A stretch of 64,000 bases of DNA from NCBI GenBank assembly GCA_016179685.1, contig JACPCR010000083.1, forward strand, positions 1-64,000, given 5' to 3'. Shown here one piece after another: positions 36,754 through 45,170 of this stretch (within the stretch, counting starts at the first letter, position 1; the number at the start of each line of letters is the position of its first letter). Below the pieces are notes generated by a model. The model searched no databases. It was not told the origin of the DNA and saw only the letters and a program-made list of their open reading frames with translations. A program made the position numbers and the translations under genes. The DNA is from Planctomycetota bacterium. Its GTDB lineage: Bacteria; Planctomycetota; PUPC01; JACPCR01.

Positions 36754-38604
36754 ATGAACTGCAAGCGAATGGAACGGATATTGAGCCGCCACGTGGATGG
36801 CGAGACGAGCCCGGCCGAAGCGGAGGAAATCCGCATCCATCTGGGGACCTGTGCGGGCTGCGAACACCGATTCCGGGAGCTTCAAAAGCAAGGCTTCCTG
36901 GTCCAACAGCATTATGACCGCATCCACGTGCCGGACGGGCTCTCGGACCACGTGGCTTATCGCGTCCGCAACGAGACGGCCGATGCTGAGGCCCCCAGAC
37001 GCTCTTCCCGGCTCTCCTGGGCGGCCGCAGCCGCCGCGGCCATCCTCCTCGGCCTTCTCTCTGGCCGTTGGCTCGGCCAGCCTGGACCGGGAGAATGGAA
37101 GGAAGGAGTGGTGTCCCTCATCCGACCGCCGATCATGCGGCAGTTGCCCGGCTCGGAAACCTGGTCGGCGCTGAACGGCTCAGGCTACCTTCTGCCCGGA
37201 GGCGCCCTGGAGGTGTGGGATGACGGCCTGGTCCAGATCGCCTTCCCGGGTCGCGGAATGGTCCTGCTCAACGAAGGCAGCCAGTTCCGGCTGGAAGAGA
37301 CGAACCGGAAACTGGGGCTTTCGGCAACGCTGGCCCGAGGCGAAGCCTTCTTGAATTTTTCCACCAGTGAAAAAGCTTTCCAAGTGTCCACGCCCGTGGC
37401 GCAAGTGGACGGCGACCGCGCCGCGGTCAATATCCGGGTCCTCGCCAGCATCGACGCTGAGACGATGGGGTCGCCCTCCTTCTTCCTGGATCGGACGGGC
37501 ATCCTGGCCGGCCTGGGGGATATCCTCCCCGCCGCCTATGCCAGCTCGGGGAATGCACGGCTGATCGTCACCACGAAAACGGGCCGGGTCCACGTCCGGC
37601 ACGAACGAGGGGAATTCGAGGTGTTCGCCGGTACGCAGATGATCTTTGAAGGCTCGAGAACGCCCGGCCGACCCGCTGCGGCCAACCTGGAACAGGTGCT
37701 GAGCTGGCTGGAAGCCCCTGCTGCCGTGGCCATGAGGAGAGGGCCCGCGGAGGCGCTTCCCGCCACCGTTCAGTCTGATGGCCCGGCGGCCGTCGTCTCC
37801 ACCATCCCGCGTCAGGTCGGCCCCGTCGCACATCCCGAAGAGACGCCCGCTCCGGCCACCTCGAGCGCAACGCCGGAAAAGACCCGGAATCTCTTTCCTC
37901 CCATCATGGTCGATGCACGGCCGGAAATCGGCCGCATCACGCTGCGGTGGGTGGACGATGCGACCACCACTTATCCCGTCCTTGGGTACGAGGTTTATCG
38001 CTCCTCGCTGGACACGGACATGGCGGTGCAGCGGATCAACGACGCGCCGGTCCCGGTGACTTCGCCCGGGGACTCGACCACGGGCGGAGTTTACGTGGAT
38101 GTCAACGTGGCGAGCGATGTCCGTTACGTGTACCGGGTAACGGCGCTGGCGTCGCCCCGGGCCACCGAACTCCCCACACCCTTGAAGGACCGGGCGGGCC
38201 TGCTGGAGAGCGCATCCTCCGCGCCGATAGAAGTCACGGCGATGAAAGACTTCGTGCTCGTGCTGACCGGCTGGGGAGAGCAGCCGGAACCCGCCGCCCA
38301 TATCTTGGTTCAGAAGTGGCATCGAGGACGCTTCGTGGGCCAGCGTTTCCTCGTCCGCGTGGGTGACCCGGTGGGACACCGCTGCGTCATCCGCCTCGGA
38401 GGTTCGCAGTCTTCTCCGGACTTCACGGAGGAGGTGGACTTCTCCACAGGCTACACGCTCGTGGACCTCCGGAAGGTCCGACGGAGGGTGCCCGGCGGGA
38501 CCCATCTGGGAAATGATTCTGCGGGTCCGCTGACTCTCCCCACCCAGGAAGCCTTGCTGCGGGCCCCGAATGGCAAGGTCCTCGAGCTGCTCCGGCAACC
38601 TTAG
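36754..38604 (+). CDS. Zinc-finger anti-sigma/FecR protein with C-terminal FN3-like region
   Basis: A 616-residue protein from ATG 36754; the frame is open upstream. Residues 1-40 form an anti-sigma zinc finger (the H-x3-C-x2-C motif in HLGTCAGCEHRF). A transmembrane helix (SWAAAAAAAILLGLLSG) lies near 105. The extracytoplasmic part has a FecR-like beta-helix (VQIAFPGRGMVLLNEGSQFRLE...GRVHVRHERGEFEVFAGTQMIFEG). A Pro/Ala-rich linker precedes a fibronectin-III-like module (RITLRWVDDA...LGYEVYRSSLD...RYVYRVTALAS). It probably holds the ECF factor at the membrane and senses an envelope signal. Confidence 0.82.
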   Translation: MNCKRMERILSRHVDGETSPAEAEEIRIHLGTCAGCEHRFRELQKQGFLVQQHYDRIHVPDGLSDHVAYRVRNETADAEAPRRSSRLSWAAAAAAAILLGLLSGRWLGQPGPGEWKEGVVSLIRPPIMRQLPGSETWSALNGSGYLLPGGALEVWDDGLVQIAFPGRGMVLLNEGSQFRLEETNRKLGLSATLARGEAFLNFSTSEKAFQVSTPVAQVDGDRAAVNIRVLASIDAETMGSPSFFLDRTGILAGLGDILPAAYASSGNARLIVTTKTGRVHVRHERGEFEVFAGTQMIFEGSRTPGRPAAANLEQVLSWLEAPAAVAMRRGPAEALPATVQSDGPAAVVSTIPRQVGPVAHPEETPAPATSSATPEKTRNLFPPIMVDARPEIGRITLRWVDDATTTYPVLGYEVYRSSLDTDMAVQRINDAPVPVTSPGDSTTGGVYVDVNVASDVRYVYRVTALASPRATELPTPLKDRAGLLESASSAPIEVTAMKDFVLVLTGWGEQPEPAAHILVQKWHRGRFVGQRFLVRVGDPVGHRCVIRLGGSQSSPDFTEEVDFSTGYTLVDLRKVRRRVPGGTHLGNDSAGPLTLPTQEALLRAPNGKVLELLRQP

Positions 38605-38606
38605 TC

Positions 38607-39821
38607 ATGATTTATCGCCTGCGCCTTCGAGGATTCCTGGCCGGGTGTGCCTTCGCCATTTCAACCTGGGCGGGCCCGGACGGCCACAGCGCTCCCGATT
38701 CGGACGATCGGGCACGGAAAAACGTGGCCAGCCAGATGGCCATAGAGGAAATCCAGTCCCGTCTCGAAGCTGCCCGAAAGCTGGCGGAGTCCGGACAGTA
38801 CGAAGAAGCGTTGAACGCGTTCGAGGCGGTCCGTGAACTGCTTCGCCGATCGCCCAATCCGAAGGCCACGGCGTCGCTCGAGGCAGAGTGCGTCCGCGGC
38901 AGCCAAGAGACTCGAGAAAAGCTGCGAAAGGCTGAGGCGGACCTGAAGCTGAGACGGGAGCAACAGGCCGACGAGGTGCTGGCGGAGGCGAGGAAGAAGG
39001 CAGGGGAAGCGCGCCGCCTCGAAGCACAGAGGCTTCTCGAGCGCGCCTATCAGGCCTATGACGCCGGCAGCCTCGGCGAATGTGCACGACTCTGCAATCA
39101 GGTGCTTTCGATGCAGCCGGGCGACGCCCCAGCGGCCAGCCTCAAGCTTCTGGCCCTGCGGGACGAGTTCCAGGGACGGCTGGAACGCGCCGCGGCCTCG
39201 GGGGAGCGGGCCCGAGAGGACCTGCAAATCTCCATCCTCGAGGCCCAGACGCCGCCGCCGCCCGGCCAGGTCATGACCTACCCGAGCGCGGAGGAATGGA
39301 AGCGGTTGAGCGCCCGGCGGCTGAGGTATCGCCAGGCCAGGCCCCAGAAGCCGCCGGAGCCCTGGGAGCTGGAAATCGAAAAAACCTTGCAGAAGCCCCT
39401 GTCGTTCGAGTTCCAGGATACCCCGCTCCAAGACGTCGTCGACTTCCTGCAGAACGCCACGGGCGTGAACATGGTCCTGGACCGGAGCGCCGTGCGGGAC
39501 GCGGACCGGCCGATCAGCCTGCGCGTGCAGGGCATGAAGGCCAAGTCGGCCCTGGAATGGGTCGTGAAGCTGGTGGGACTCGAATACGCCCTCCAAAACG
39601 AGGCCATCTTCATTTCCAGCCGAGCGCGCTTGAAGAAAGCGATGCCGGAAATGAGGGTCTACGACTTCGAGGACTTCATCAGCTCGCGGCCGGATTTCCG
39701 CAATCGGAAACAGGAAGTGGCGGAAGATTGGATCGAGTTCCTCAAGAAGGCGGTGGATGCTGGCGGCGAGGCGGAGACGGAACAGGAGGAAGAGCCGAAA
39801 GCCAGTAGGGTAGTACGATGA
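38607..39821 (+). CDS. Exported protein with coiled coil and STN-like (secretin/TonB short N-terminal) domain
   Basis: A 404-residue protein whose ATG follows the previous stop by two bases, in one transcript with the FecR protein. A signal-like N-terminus (LRGFLAGCAFAISTWAG) is followed by a helical TPR-like or coiled region (residues 40-200) and a domain of STN/DUF4974 type (EKTLQKPLSFEFQDTPLQDVVDFLQNATGVNMVLDRSAV...ISLRVQGMKAKSALEWVVKLVGLEYALQNEAIFISS). The C-terminal tail is acidic. No secretin pore follows. STN domains bind signals or partner proteins in the periplasm, which fits the sigma/anti-sigma module. Confidence 0.8.
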   Translation: MIYRLRLRGFLAGCAFAISTWAGPDGHSAPDSDDRARKNVASQMAIEEIQSRLEAARKLAESGQYEEALNAFEAVRELLRRSPNPKATASLEAECVRGSQETREKLRKAEADLKLRREQQADEVLAEARKKAGEARRLEAQRLLERAYQAYDAGSLGECARLCNQVLSMQPGDAPAASLKLLALRDEFQGRLERAAASGERAREDLQISILEAQTPPPPGQVMTYPSAEEWKRLSARRLRYRQARPQKPPEPWELEIEKTLQKPLSFEFQDTPLQDVVDFLQNATGVNMVLDRSAVRDADRPISLRVQGMKAKSALEWVVKLVGLEYALQNEAIFISSRARLKKAMPEMRVYDFEDFISSRPDFRNRKQEVAEDWIEFLKKAVDAGGEAETEQEEEPKASRVVR

Positions 39822-39849
39822 AACAGGGTGAAAATCCTGGCCTCAGGGT

Positions 39850-40463
39850 TTGCTCCTCGGCGAGGAAGGAGTCCAGGGGCCGGTACGCCCAAGGCTTTGG
39901 GAGTGGAATCAAAGGTGGCGGTGCATCACAACCCGGACCCCAGGTGCGCCTTCACAACCCCTGTCCGTTACGGCCATTGAACAGTGGCAAGGCCGACTGC
40001 TGGTAGCAACGTCTTTCGATGGGATATGGGAAATCACGGAAAAGGACTGCATTCCGTTCGTATCTAGGGAGCTGCCGGGCCGCAGGATTTTGGCGGTCGG
40101 GGCTGGACCGGGCTCACCCCTGTGGGTCGGGTGTGAGTCAGGGCTCGCCAGACTCGGAGAAGAGGGATGGCCTGACGTTGCGCTGCCGGTTCTCGCCTTC
40201 GGACGAAGCAGGAGCGAAAGGTCGCAGTGACGCCGGATTCCCAGGCGGTGACCTGTATTCGATGGACACCGGACGGGGCCGTTTGGTTGGGAACGAGGTA
40301 TGAGGGCGTGTTCCGATACCAATCCGGAGAGCGCCGGATGGATACCATTCACCGCGATTCATAGGCTGCCGGACGATAATGTAAGAGCCATCGAGGTCGG
40401 TCCAGACGATCATGTCTGGACCGGGACTTACGGCGGCGGGCTGGCCGAGTTTTTCGGTCCGTG
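39850..40463 (+). pseudogene. Decayed beta-propeller (two-component-regulator-propeller type) gene
   Basis: Three propeller blades are visible in two frames. LPGRRILAVGAGPGSPLWVGCESGLARLGE is in frame 1 (about 40070-40170). VTCIRWTPDGAVWLGTRYEGVFRYQSGERRMD is in frame 3 (40248-40340). LPDDNVRAIEVGPDDHVWTGTYGGGLAEF is back in frame 1 (40366-40455). At least two compensating indels are needed, and no signal peptide or start remains. The remaining 40464-40767 has only weak hairpin traces (CGGTT...AACCG near 40684-40715). Confidence 0.7.
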
Positions 40464-40767
40464 ACTCGAATCATTGCACTGCGCAGAATTCCGTTTCAGC
40501 AGAAAAAGCGGTGTCAGGAAACCTCCTTCCGGTGATCCCCTCGCCATCGCGCCTTGTCTCGGGCGTGCCTCTTGCATCAGAAACTTTGCTATAATGGAAG
40601 CTTGCAGGATTCAGAAAGAGTCTCCAAGCCAGGAGGCGTACCCACGATTCCTGACTTGAAAATTTTGTCGAGTTTTCCGGTTCACAAGAGCGGCAGCACT
40701 TCTAAACCGCACAACCACCGGGCGGCCTTCCCTTTCTGACCGCGCTTTTCCCAACCTCCACCGAAAC

Positions 40768-43050
40768 ATGTCGCCGGAAATAAAAGCCGAATCCGGTTCG
40801 GTGAACGTTCAACCTCTTCCAGACACCGTCCGGTCGCGGCTGGTCCAGGAAGGAGTTCGGCCAGAGAACGTGTGCCTGTGGGCCGAAAGCGATCTGGATT
40901 TGTCGGGTGTTCCGGCCTGGGTCTGGGTCGTGGTGACCCGGGATCGTGTCCTCGCCATCCCGGCCAACGGCGAGCAGGCCACGGACAACAGCTTCGAAAT
41001 CCAGAAGGTCAGCAGATTCAAGATTCGCAGCACCATCGGTAGCGCCTTCCTGCAGGCCCTGGTCGAAGGCCTCCCGGTGGACGTGGCCCGGTTCTCGAAC
41101 GCCCGGCGCGAGCGCTTCAGCCGGCTGCTCGAGCAGCTCGAGCGTCTCCGGCAGGGTGAATCCGTGTCGGTCGACCGCGTCTACGAGAATAGCGAGCTGC
41201 TCTGCGAAAAATGCGGACTGCCGTTGCCGGCCCCAAAAGCCCCCTGCCCCCGGTGCATCAAACAGGGAGCGGTCTTCGTCCGGACCCTGAAGATGCTCCG
41301 GCGCTACCTCGTGTGGGTCGTCATCCTCTTCGCGCTCATGCTCCTGGGCATCGCCCTGGACATGATGCCGCCCTTCCTGACGAAAATCCTGGTGGACGAC
41401 GTCCTCAAGGTGGGCGCCCAGCCGGTCGCCGACGTCCAGGGCGCGCTGGCGGACCGGAAGCAGGAGCTTCTGCTGGTCGTGCTCTGCCTCGTCGGCGCCA
41501 CCCTCGCCCGCAACGTGCTCAATATGATCATCGGCCGGATGTCCTCCACGGTCGGCACCTCCATCACCTTCGACATCCGCTGCAAGCTGTTCGACAGGGT
41601 CCAGCAGTTCAGCATCGACTACTATGACCGCCACCCGGTGGGCAACTTGCTCCAGCGCGTGCACGGTGACGCAGAGGCCTTTCACAGCTTCGTGAACCAG
41701 GTGGCTGGCGGATACCTCCTCAACGTCCTGCGCGTGATCGCCATCGGCATCGTGTTGTTCTCGATGAACTGGCGGCTGGCCAGTTTCATCCTGCTGCCCA
41801 TTCCGCTGGTGATCCTGGGCACGGCGATCTACTGGAAACGCATCTATCCCCGCTATTACAAGCTTTCGGACAGCAGCTCGAAGGTGTACTCGACCCTGAA
41901 CGCCATTTTCTCCGGCATCCGGCTGGTCAAGGCGTTCTCACAGGAGAAGAAGGAACGCGATCGGTTCGTGAAGAACATCGATTACTACCGGGGCACGCAC
42001 ATGTGGGTGCAGAAGAGCGTGAGCACCTTCTCGCCCATCATGGCCTTCATCTTCAGCCTCGGTGGCCTCATCGTCTGGTACGCGGGCGGCCAGCTCGTCC
42101 TCGAGAACCGCGGGGTGACCCTCGGCACCCTCATGGCCTTCCTGGCCTACCTGAGCATGTTTTACGGGCCGCTCCAGTCCCTGACCGACATGTCCAACTG
42201 GCTGAGCGGGTTTCTCGCTGCGTCCCAGCGCGTTTTCGACATCCTTGACACGCCTCCGGCGATGGAGGACCAGCCCGACGCGAAGCCCCTGGACCGTGTG
42301 ACCGGGTCCATCGAGCTGGACCGCGTCACCTTTGGCTACGATCCCTACAACCCCGTGATCAAGGACGTTTCGATGCGCATCGATCCGGGACAGATGATCG
42401 GCATCGTGGGCAAGAGCGGGAGCGGCAAGTCCACCTTGATCAACCTCATTTGCCGCTTCTACGACATTCAAAAGGGGTCCGTGCGGATCGACGGCAGGGA
42501 CGTTCGCGAGTTGAGGCGTCAGGACCTTCGCAGGCACATCGGGCTGGTGCTCCAGGAGCCTTTCCTGTTCCGTGCGAGCATCGCGGAGAACATCGCCTAT
42601 GGGCGACCGGACGCGACGCCCCAGGAGATTCTCGATGCGGCCAAGGCGGCCTATGCCCATGACTTCATTATGCGGCAGCCGCTGGGCTATGACACTCAAC
42701 TCGGGGAACGCGGCGCGGGTCTCTCCGGCGGCGAGCGCCAGCGCGTCAGCATCGCCCGGGCGCTGCTCTGCAACCCCGCCATCCTCATCCTCGACGAGGC
42801 CACCTCGTCGGTAGACACGGAATCGGAGCAGGAGATTCAGAGAGCCCTGGCCGTGCTGTGCCGCGGCCGGACGACGATCGCCATCGCACACCGGCTGTCC
42901 ACTCTGAAGGGCGCGGACCGCATCTACGTCATTGACGACGGGCGCGTCGCCGAGTTCGGCAGCCACGGGGAATTGATGGACCAGAAGGGCATCTACTACA
43001 AGCTGGTGAAAATCCAGACGGAGCTGGCCCGGCTGGAGGATAAGGTATGA
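40768..43050 (+). CDS. ABC exporter (transmembrane domain + ATPase) with N-terminal zinc-ribbon extension
   Basis: A 760-residue half-transporter. The first ~165 residues form an extra domain (PH-like: AWVWVVVTRDRVLAIPANG) followed by a zinc ribbon, CEKCGLPLPAPKAPCPRC (near 149-166). Six transmembrane helices (about 175-480) and an NBD follow: Walker A GKSGSGKST (near 550), signature LSGGERQRVSIARALL, Walker B ILILDEATSSVD and switch His in IAIAHRLSTL. It dimerises in the inner membrane and exports an unknown substrate. It is translationally coupled (ATGA) to the DUF1854 gene. This pair matches the 'cyanophycin-metabolism-associated' ABC/DUF1854 arrangement, but no cyanophycin genes are in the window. 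Confidence 0.93.
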   Translation: MSPEIKAESGSVNVQPLPDTVRSRLVQEGVRPENVCLWAESDLDLSGVPAWVWVVVTRDRVLAIPANGEQATDNSFEIQKVSRFKIRSTIGSAFLQALVEGLPVDVARFSNARRERFSRLLEQLERLRQGESVSVDRVYENSELLCEKCGLPLPAPKAPCPRCIKQGAVFVRTLKMLRRYLVWVVILFALMLLGIALDMMPPFLTKILVDDVLKVGAQPVADVQGALADRKQELLLVVLCLVGATLARNVLNMIIGRMSSTVGTSITFDIRCKLFDRVQQFSIDYYDRHPVGNLLQRVHGDAEAFHSFVNQVAGGYLLNVLRVIAIGIVLFSMNWRLASFILLPIPLVILGTAIYWKRIYPRYYKLSDSSSKVYSTLNAIFSGIRLVKAFSQEKKERDRFVKNIDYYRGTHMWVQKSVSTFSPIMAFIFSLGGLIVWYAGGQLVLENRGVTLGTLMAFLAYLSMFYGPLQSLTDMSNWLSGFLAASQRVFDILDTPPAMEDQPDAKPLDRVTGSIELDRVTFGYDPYNPVIKDVSMRIDPGQMIGIVGKSGSGKSTLINLICRFYDIQKGSVRIDGRDVRELRRQDLRRHIGLVLQEPFLFRASIAENIAYGRPDATPQEILDAAKAAYAHDFIMRQPLGYDTQLGERGAGLSGGERQRVSIARALLCNPAILILDEATSSVDTESEQEIQRALAVLCRGRTTIAIAHRLSTLKGADRIYVIDDGRVAEFGSHGELMDQKGIYYKLVKIQTELARLEDKV

Positions 43051-43634
43051 GTGCGAGCGACGGGAAGCCCGAAGCGGCGGCCACCCCCTCCCTTTCCGCG
43101 GCGGCCATCCTCCGCCAGGTCGGCGTGACCTACCTGACGCCGGACTCGACGGAGATTTACAAGGGCACGTTCAGCCTGATGCACGTGGCCATCCGCGGCC
43201 CCGAGTCCAACCTGTTCCGAGGGGTGTTCGCCGTGCGCGCCTTCCCCGTCTCTCAGCCCAATCGCTTCATCTCCCTGCGCTACGTCGACGTCCTGGACAA
43301 CAAGGAGCATGAGATCGGGGTGATCGAGGACCTGAGCGTCTTCTCCACGGAGGCCCAGAAAGTGGTCCGCGACGCACTCCGCAAGCAGTATTACGAGGCC
43401 GAGATCACCCGCATCCTCGCCATCCGGTGGCAGTTCAACCTCCTCTTCTTCGAGGTCGAAACCACCCTCGGAAGACAGGAGTTCATGATGCGGTGGAGCT
43501 ACGACCGCGCCCAGAGCTTTGGCGACGACGGCAAGGTCCTCCTCGATGTCTTCGAAAACCGCTACGTGATCCCGGACGTCTCCAAGCTGCCCCAGGCGGA
43601 CTCGGAGACCTTTCAACGGTATATTTACTGGTAG
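43047..43634 (+). CDS. DUF1854 family protein
   Basis: A 195-residue protein with no signal peptide. The DUF1854 pattern is clear: FRGVFAVRAFPVSQPNRFISLRYVDVLDNKEHEIGVIEDLSVF...ALRKQYYEAEITRILAIRWQFNLLFFEVETTLGRQEFMMRW. DUF1854 proteins are found beside this class of ABC exporter, as here (overlapping ATGA), and are probably a cytoplasmic partner of the ATPase. The biochemical function is not known. The 3' end overlaps the end of the convergent kinase gene by ten bases. Confidence 0.9.
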   Translation: MSASDGKPEAAATPSLSAAAILRQVGVTYLTPDSTEIYKGTFSLMHVAIRGPESNLFRGVFAVRAFPVSQPNRFISLRYVDVLDNKEHEIGVIEDLSVFSTEAQKVVRDALRKQYYEAEITRILAIRWQFNLLFFEVETTLGRQEFMMRWSYDRAQSFGDDGKVLLDVFENRYVIPDVSKLPQADSETFQRYIYW

Positions 43635-44671
43635 TTCCTGCGGCGCGTCGTGGACGTCGGCTCCCGCTCCACCACCATCGTGGCCTTCGGACCAATCTCG
43701 GCCGTCCCCCCCGCACGGGCTGCCACCGGCTGCTGCGGCAGAGCCTTCTCGGGAAACAGCTCCCTCAGATACTTCTCCATCGTCACGTTCGTCGGGCCGA
43801 ACCGGTCGTGGTACATGTAGTACTCGAGCGCGTAGCCCATTTCCCCGGCGGACTGGAAGCGCTTCTCCGGCCGGCGCTGGAGCGCCCGCTTGAGAATCTC
43901 CTCGAGCTCCTCCGGCACGTTCGGATTGTACTTCCGGATCGAGGGCACCTTCGCCCGCCCAACGTTCTGAAGGGTGACGCTGGTGTCCGGGTTGTCGAAG
44001 ATCGACACCCCCGTCAGGAGCTGGAAAAAGACGATGCCCAGAGAGAAGATGTCGGAACGGGGGTCCGTCTCGCGGTATTCGGATTGCTCGGGCGACATGT
44101 ACTGGGCCTTGCCCATGAGGACGTCGCCTTCACGGCTGGCCAGGATGTTGCGGGCCTTGGCGATGCCGAAGTCGCCCAGCTTCACGACGCCGAGACGCGT
44201 GATCATGATGTTGCGCGGACTGATGTCGCGGTGCACCACTCCCAGCAGGTTGCCCTGAGCATCCGTCTTCCGGTGCGCGTAGTCCAGCCCGCGGCAGATG
44301 CGGCTCGCAATGAAGGCGCACAGGTCGATCGGAATCTCACGCCCCAGCGCCTGGTGTCGCCGCGTGAATTCGTCCAGGTCCACCCCGTCGATGTACTCCA
44401 TGACGATGTAGAGCGTGTTGCCCACCCTCTCGAGTTGGTAGACCTGGATGATGTTCTCGTGAACCAGATCAGCAACGAGCTTGGCCTCGCCGATGAACAT
44501 CTCGACGAATTCCTGGTTCGTGCTGAGGTCCTCGATGATGGACTTCACGGCCACCGTCTTCTTGAAGCCTTCGACCCCGAACTGGACCGCCTCGTAAACT
44601 GCGCCCATGCCGCCCTCGGCGATCTTGCGGTTCAAGCTGTACTCGAATTGGCCGCGAAGGGTCTGGCTCAT
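43625..44671 (-). CDS. Serine/threonine protein kinase (Hanks type)
   Basis: A 348-residue kinase from ATG 44671; longer in-frame starts are arginine-rich shadow. Subdomains present: Gly loop IAEGGMGAVYEA, VAVKSI (ATP-binding Lys near 41), Glu in FIGEAKLV, the catalytic HRDISPRN, GDFGIAKA and AQYMSPEQ, and DPRSDIFSLGIVFFQLLTG. The ~60-residue tail has no transmembrane helix or PASTA domain, so it is cytoplasmic. It phosphorylates unknown targets. It converges on the DUF1854 gene with a ten-base overlap, so the two transcripts may interfere. Confidence 0.92.
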   Translation of the reverse strand: MSQTLRGQFEYSLNRKIAEGGMGAVYEAVQFGVEGFKKTVAVKSIIEDLSTNQEFVEMFIGEAKLVADLVHENIIQVYQLERVGNTLYIVMEYIDGVDLDEFTRRHQALGREIPIDLCAFIASRICRGLDYAHRKTDAQGNLLGVVHRDISPRNIMITRLGVVKLGDFGIAKARNILASREGDVLMGKAQYMSPEQSEYRETDPRSDIFSLGIVFFQLLTGVSIFDNPDTSVTLQNVGRAKVPSIRKYNPNVPEELEEILKRALQRRPEKRFQSAGEMGYALEYYMYHDRFGPTNVTMEKYLRELFPEKALPQQPVAARAGGTAEIGPKATMVVEREPTSTTRRRNYQ

Positions 44672-44921
44672 GGAAGCTGCTGAAAAAACACGGGGGACAG
44701 CCACGTCTCCGAAATACGTCCCTGCATAGCCCCCCCCGGACAAATCCGGCCGCCCCGGACCCCGTTGCCGCAGCCAGGGACACCCGCCGGGACGCACGGA
44801 TTATAGCGACTAGCCGCCATTTCTCACAAACTTCCGCGAGACGAACTTGAGAAACGGTCCGCTGAGATCATCACGGCCGAGCGCACGGCGGGATCGGAAT
44901 GGATGAGAGTCCTAGCGCGTC

Positions 44922-45092
44922 ACTTCTCCGCGCCGCGCCCACTTCGTGGGCACCCGGCGGGCAACCGGCGGAAAAGTTGAAAGGTGTCCCGCCAGACTTG
45001 TCCCAGTGGGAGGCGGTCGGGTGTCTGTTGATTCCTGAACCCTGAACCCTGACACCTTTTGCATCCTTGTTGGGTTGCGGGCTTCGCCCGCC
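44922..45092 (-). repeat. Inverted copy of the 31919-32082 repeat
   Basis: It reads CACTTCTCCGCGCCGCGCCC...GTTGCGGGCTTCGCCCGCC, the reverse complement of the copy at 31919. It sits just upstream of the second GT4 gene. The rest of 44672-45170 has no gene. Confidence 0.85.
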
Positions 45093-45170
45093 TTAGGTTC
45101 TCGTGCCACCCAAGTGCAACTGAAATCCAAATGGATGGGAATACCCGCAAAAACCGGATAAAGTCACGCC

